From NCBI GenBank assembly GCA_023544565.1, contig JAMJFS010000001.1, positions 67,071-131,070 on the forward strand: a stretch of DNA of 64,000 nt, in the 5' to 3' direction. Below the pieces are notes generated by a model that was given only the letters and a program-made list of their open reading frames with translations, had not been told where the DNA came from and made no database searches. Origin of the DNA: Methanosarcinaceae archaeon (GTDB taxonomy: Archaea; Halobacteriota; Methanosarcinia; Methanosarcinales; Methanosarcinaceae). Shown piece by piece: positions 62,682 to 64,000 of the stretch. The stretch's first letter is position 1. The number at the start of each line of letters is the position of its first letter. Made by a program: the position numbers and the translations under genes.

Positions 62682-63177
62682 ATTTTCTCGTTAACTTGTT
62701 CAATGGGGTGACATGCGCGCGCGTTGGGGTTTTGAGGGTAGGATATTTGTTTAAACCAGCCAAAATGTTATAGGATTGTGTAGAACACATCCCACCAAAA
62801 ATACTCATAAGGACTTGTGATTTTTTTTCGAAAAATACCACCTTTCTGCCATTTTCAATATATGTTTCATAATGATCCACACCATTGACCTGAACCAGTT
62901 CCGACCCGACCGGCAGGGTGACATGAATCCTCTGAGGAAGTTTGAACTCAGGACTGCCCTACAACACGATCTTTTGGATGAGTATGCCGGATATGTCAAT
63001 CATTACCAAAGGTTTTGTAGTCTTGCACATTTTTCCAATACTCCTATATCGTCATTGTTCACATTATTTAATTCTGAAGTCCAGGCATCAAATGAGTGAT
63101 TATGTCAAAACCACGCAAAACCTTTAAAAGAACGAAAGAATATTTAATATTAAGAGTGATTGTCTATCGGTGAATTT
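62682..63177. other. Nearly 500-base region with one doubtful small gene
   Basis: A GC-rich ATGCGCGCGCG string at about 62712 recalls a degenerate hairpin element. The only candidate gene is at 62872. AT-rich TATTTAATATTAAG near 63141 is the likely promoter of the lipoprotein at 63178. Confidence 0.4.
62872..63099 (+). CDS. Doubtful small hypothetical protein
   Basis: 75 residues with TATA-like and AT-rich DNA upstream but no ribosome site. Charged first half (FRPDRQGDMNPLRKFELRTAL), then NHYQRFCSLAHF. No domain known to me. It may be a remnant of a larger gene. Confidence 0.3.
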   Translation: MIHTIDLNQFRPDRQGDMNPLRKFELRTALQHDLLDEYAGYVNHYQRFCSLAHFSNTPISSLFTLFNSEVQASNE

Positions 63178-63648
63178 ATGAAAAAATCCATTATTTTGAC
63201 AATATTGATCGGTACTGTTCTGGTACTAAGTGGCTGCCTTGGTCAAAACAACGGTGGCACAATTGTTGATAGCCTTGCGATCCATGTAACTAACATTAGC
63301 CAGATTAATGAAGCACTTACGAATGGACCTGTACTGCTCAAGATTGGGGCACAATGGTGCCAACCCTGTCGGGATCAGACTCCAATAATCGATGCACTGG
63401 CGGGAGAATATGCGGGTAAGGCTACTGTTATGTATATTGACACAGATGAGAGTCCTGAGCTTGCAAACTTTTTCAACATATACTCTATACCGGATTTGTG
63501 TGTGATCGTTAGTGTTGAGAACGGGCAATATGTCTACATGGCAGAAGATGGCACAAGTACCCGGCGTGCATCTGCAAGATTCCTTGGACTTACCGATAAA
63601 CAGACGCTTGCAGAAAGACTTGATAATGCTATTGAATTGAACAAATAG
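63178..63648 (+). CDS. Thioredoxin-like lipoprotein
   Basis: 156 residues from ATG 63178 (GGTGAAT upstream). Signal with lipobox LSGC, then a thioredoxin fold with WCQPC active site in IGAQWCQPCRDQTP and cis-Pro region YSIPDLCVIV. Outside-facing thiol oxidoreductase. The next gene, 16 bases on, encodes a related lipoprotein. TAG stop. Confidence 0.9.
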   Translation: MKKSIILTILIGTVLVLSGCLGQNNGGTIVDSLAIHVTNISQINEALTNGPVLLKIGAQWCQPCRDQTPIIDALAGEYAGKATVMYIDTDESPELANFFNIYSIPDLCVIVSVENGQYVYMAEDGTSTRRASARFLGLTDKQTLAERLDNAIELNK

Positions 63649-63663
63649 GGGCTATAAAATAAC

Positions 63664-64000
63664 ATGAGATTTTCACTAAAAAACGCAATACTGGTTTTAA
63701 TATTAGTGCTCAGTGTGTTTGTTATGGGCTGTACGGATAATCCCGATTCACAGGAAACCGCACTTGAGAAAGCACCGCTATCCACACAATCGATAAAGGA
63801 TGCAGTTGCCAAGGATGACTCTGTGGTTGTCCTGTTTTTTTGGTATTCGGCAGGTGCACCTTGCATACAGCAGAACAGTATATTGAACAATATTCAGACC
63901 ATATATGGTGATAAGATCACAATCGTACCATTGGAGGTTCGTGACTTCACAGCACAGAATGCATGGAACGATTATTCCCATCTTGTGCGTGGTCCACCGA
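63664..64000 (+). CDS. Thioredoxin-like lipoprotein, cut by window end
   Basis: ATG 63664 opens a signal peptide with lipobox VMGC, then a thioredoxin-like stretch (DSVVVLFFWYSAGAPC, then IQQNSILNNIQTIYG). Only one Cys is present where CxxC is expected (SAGAPC), so it may bind rather than oxidise thiols. The gene runs past base 64000 with no stop. Co-transcribed with the lipoprotein before it. Confidence 0.82.
   Translation, partial: MRFSLKNAILVLILVLSVFVMGCTDNPDSQETALEKAPLSTQSIKDAVAKDDSVVVLFFWYSAGAPCIQQNSILNNIQTIYGDKITIVPLEVRDFTAQNAWNDYSHLVRGPP

Overview
The window is chromosomal DNA of an archaeon, almost certainly a euryarchaeote of or near the Methanosarcinales. It carries a thermosome subunit, archaeal type II methionine aminopeptidase, tRNA guanine-10 dimethyltransferase (Trm-G10), PurP-type FAICAR synthetase, a DUF356 protein (a family of methanogens), Wtp-type tungstate/molybdate uptake, a PGF-pre-PGF surface protein and PAS/GAF histidine kinases of the methanogen type. 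Promoters are archaeal: TATA boxes often lie about 25-30 bases from a start codon, implying leaderless transcripts. By my hand count about 14 of some 60 genes end in TAG, which argues against routine pyrrolysine decoding of TAG.

Layout. 1-3244: repeat-like DNA, then a response-regulator/PAS/GAF sensor kinase split by an in-frame TAG. 3679-8672: a fused FAD/iron-sulfur/HdrD-like dehydrogenase with a Met-rich tail, then the thermosome. 8798-10988: a biotin ECF transporter behind a BirA-like box. 11306-12776: an ArsR regulator and metal-efflux permease behind a 12-2-12 palindrome. 13202-14726: a thioredoxin-like protein, a PspC protein and a membrane-anchored pentapeptide-repeat protein. 14762-18440 (minus): Cys-rich protein, PRPP synthetase, MoaC, a small protein and Nnr. 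18557-22980: M24 peptidase, a 7-bp repeat array, MetAP, an EF-hand-like exported protein, DUF1805 and Trm-G10. 22629-24799: a perfect 353-bp duplication of the Trm-G10 3' end flanking a small islet with a VapBC-like toxin-antitoxin pair.

24835-32761: TruA, a membrane-tethered HTH protein, PurP, an FAD oxidoreductase, an HD hydrolase, LpdD-like and UbiX genes (prenyl-FMN), an ABC-2 permease and tRNA-Pro(TGG). 32858-37626: a second sensor kinase, then a probable five-gene minus-strand operon (CGGC-domain protein, ferredoxin, GXGXG beta-helix protein, dodecin, thioredoxin-like lipoprotein). 37834-44255: two ABC-2 membrane proteins, one fused to a PrsW-like protease domain, an MscS channel, a PGF-pre-PGF protein with an amber third codon and a NatA-like ATPase. 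44274-44969: a second toxin-antitoxin pair.

45264-48833: wtpABC and a ModE-like regulator, with a near-classical ModE box at the wtpA start. 48961-50731: an internally deleted DUF4143 ATPase and an RNase H-domain protein. 50973-56532: an HAE3-type RND exporter with two COG1361-like exported partners, divergent from a TetR regulator; the shared intergenic region holds two pairs of TGAC-N4/5-GTCA sites at equal spacing. 56632-64000: small archaeal proteins, DUF356, Toprim, DUF167, an amidohydrolase, UspA, a four-CBS protein, riboflavin-pathway reductase and two thioredoxin-like lipoproteins, the last cut by the window end.

Several gene-to-regulator links can be read from palindromes at promoters: biotin/BirA, oxyanion/ModE, metal/ArsR, efflux/TetR and an antitoxin operator. 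A recurring GC-rich hairpin with a conserved flank occurs in at least five intergenic regions, several times as inverted pairs (BIME-like). The least explained parts are the CGGC/ferredoxin/GXGXG cluster, the ABC-2/PrsW fusion, the LiaI/pentapeptide fusion and the Trm-G10 islet.
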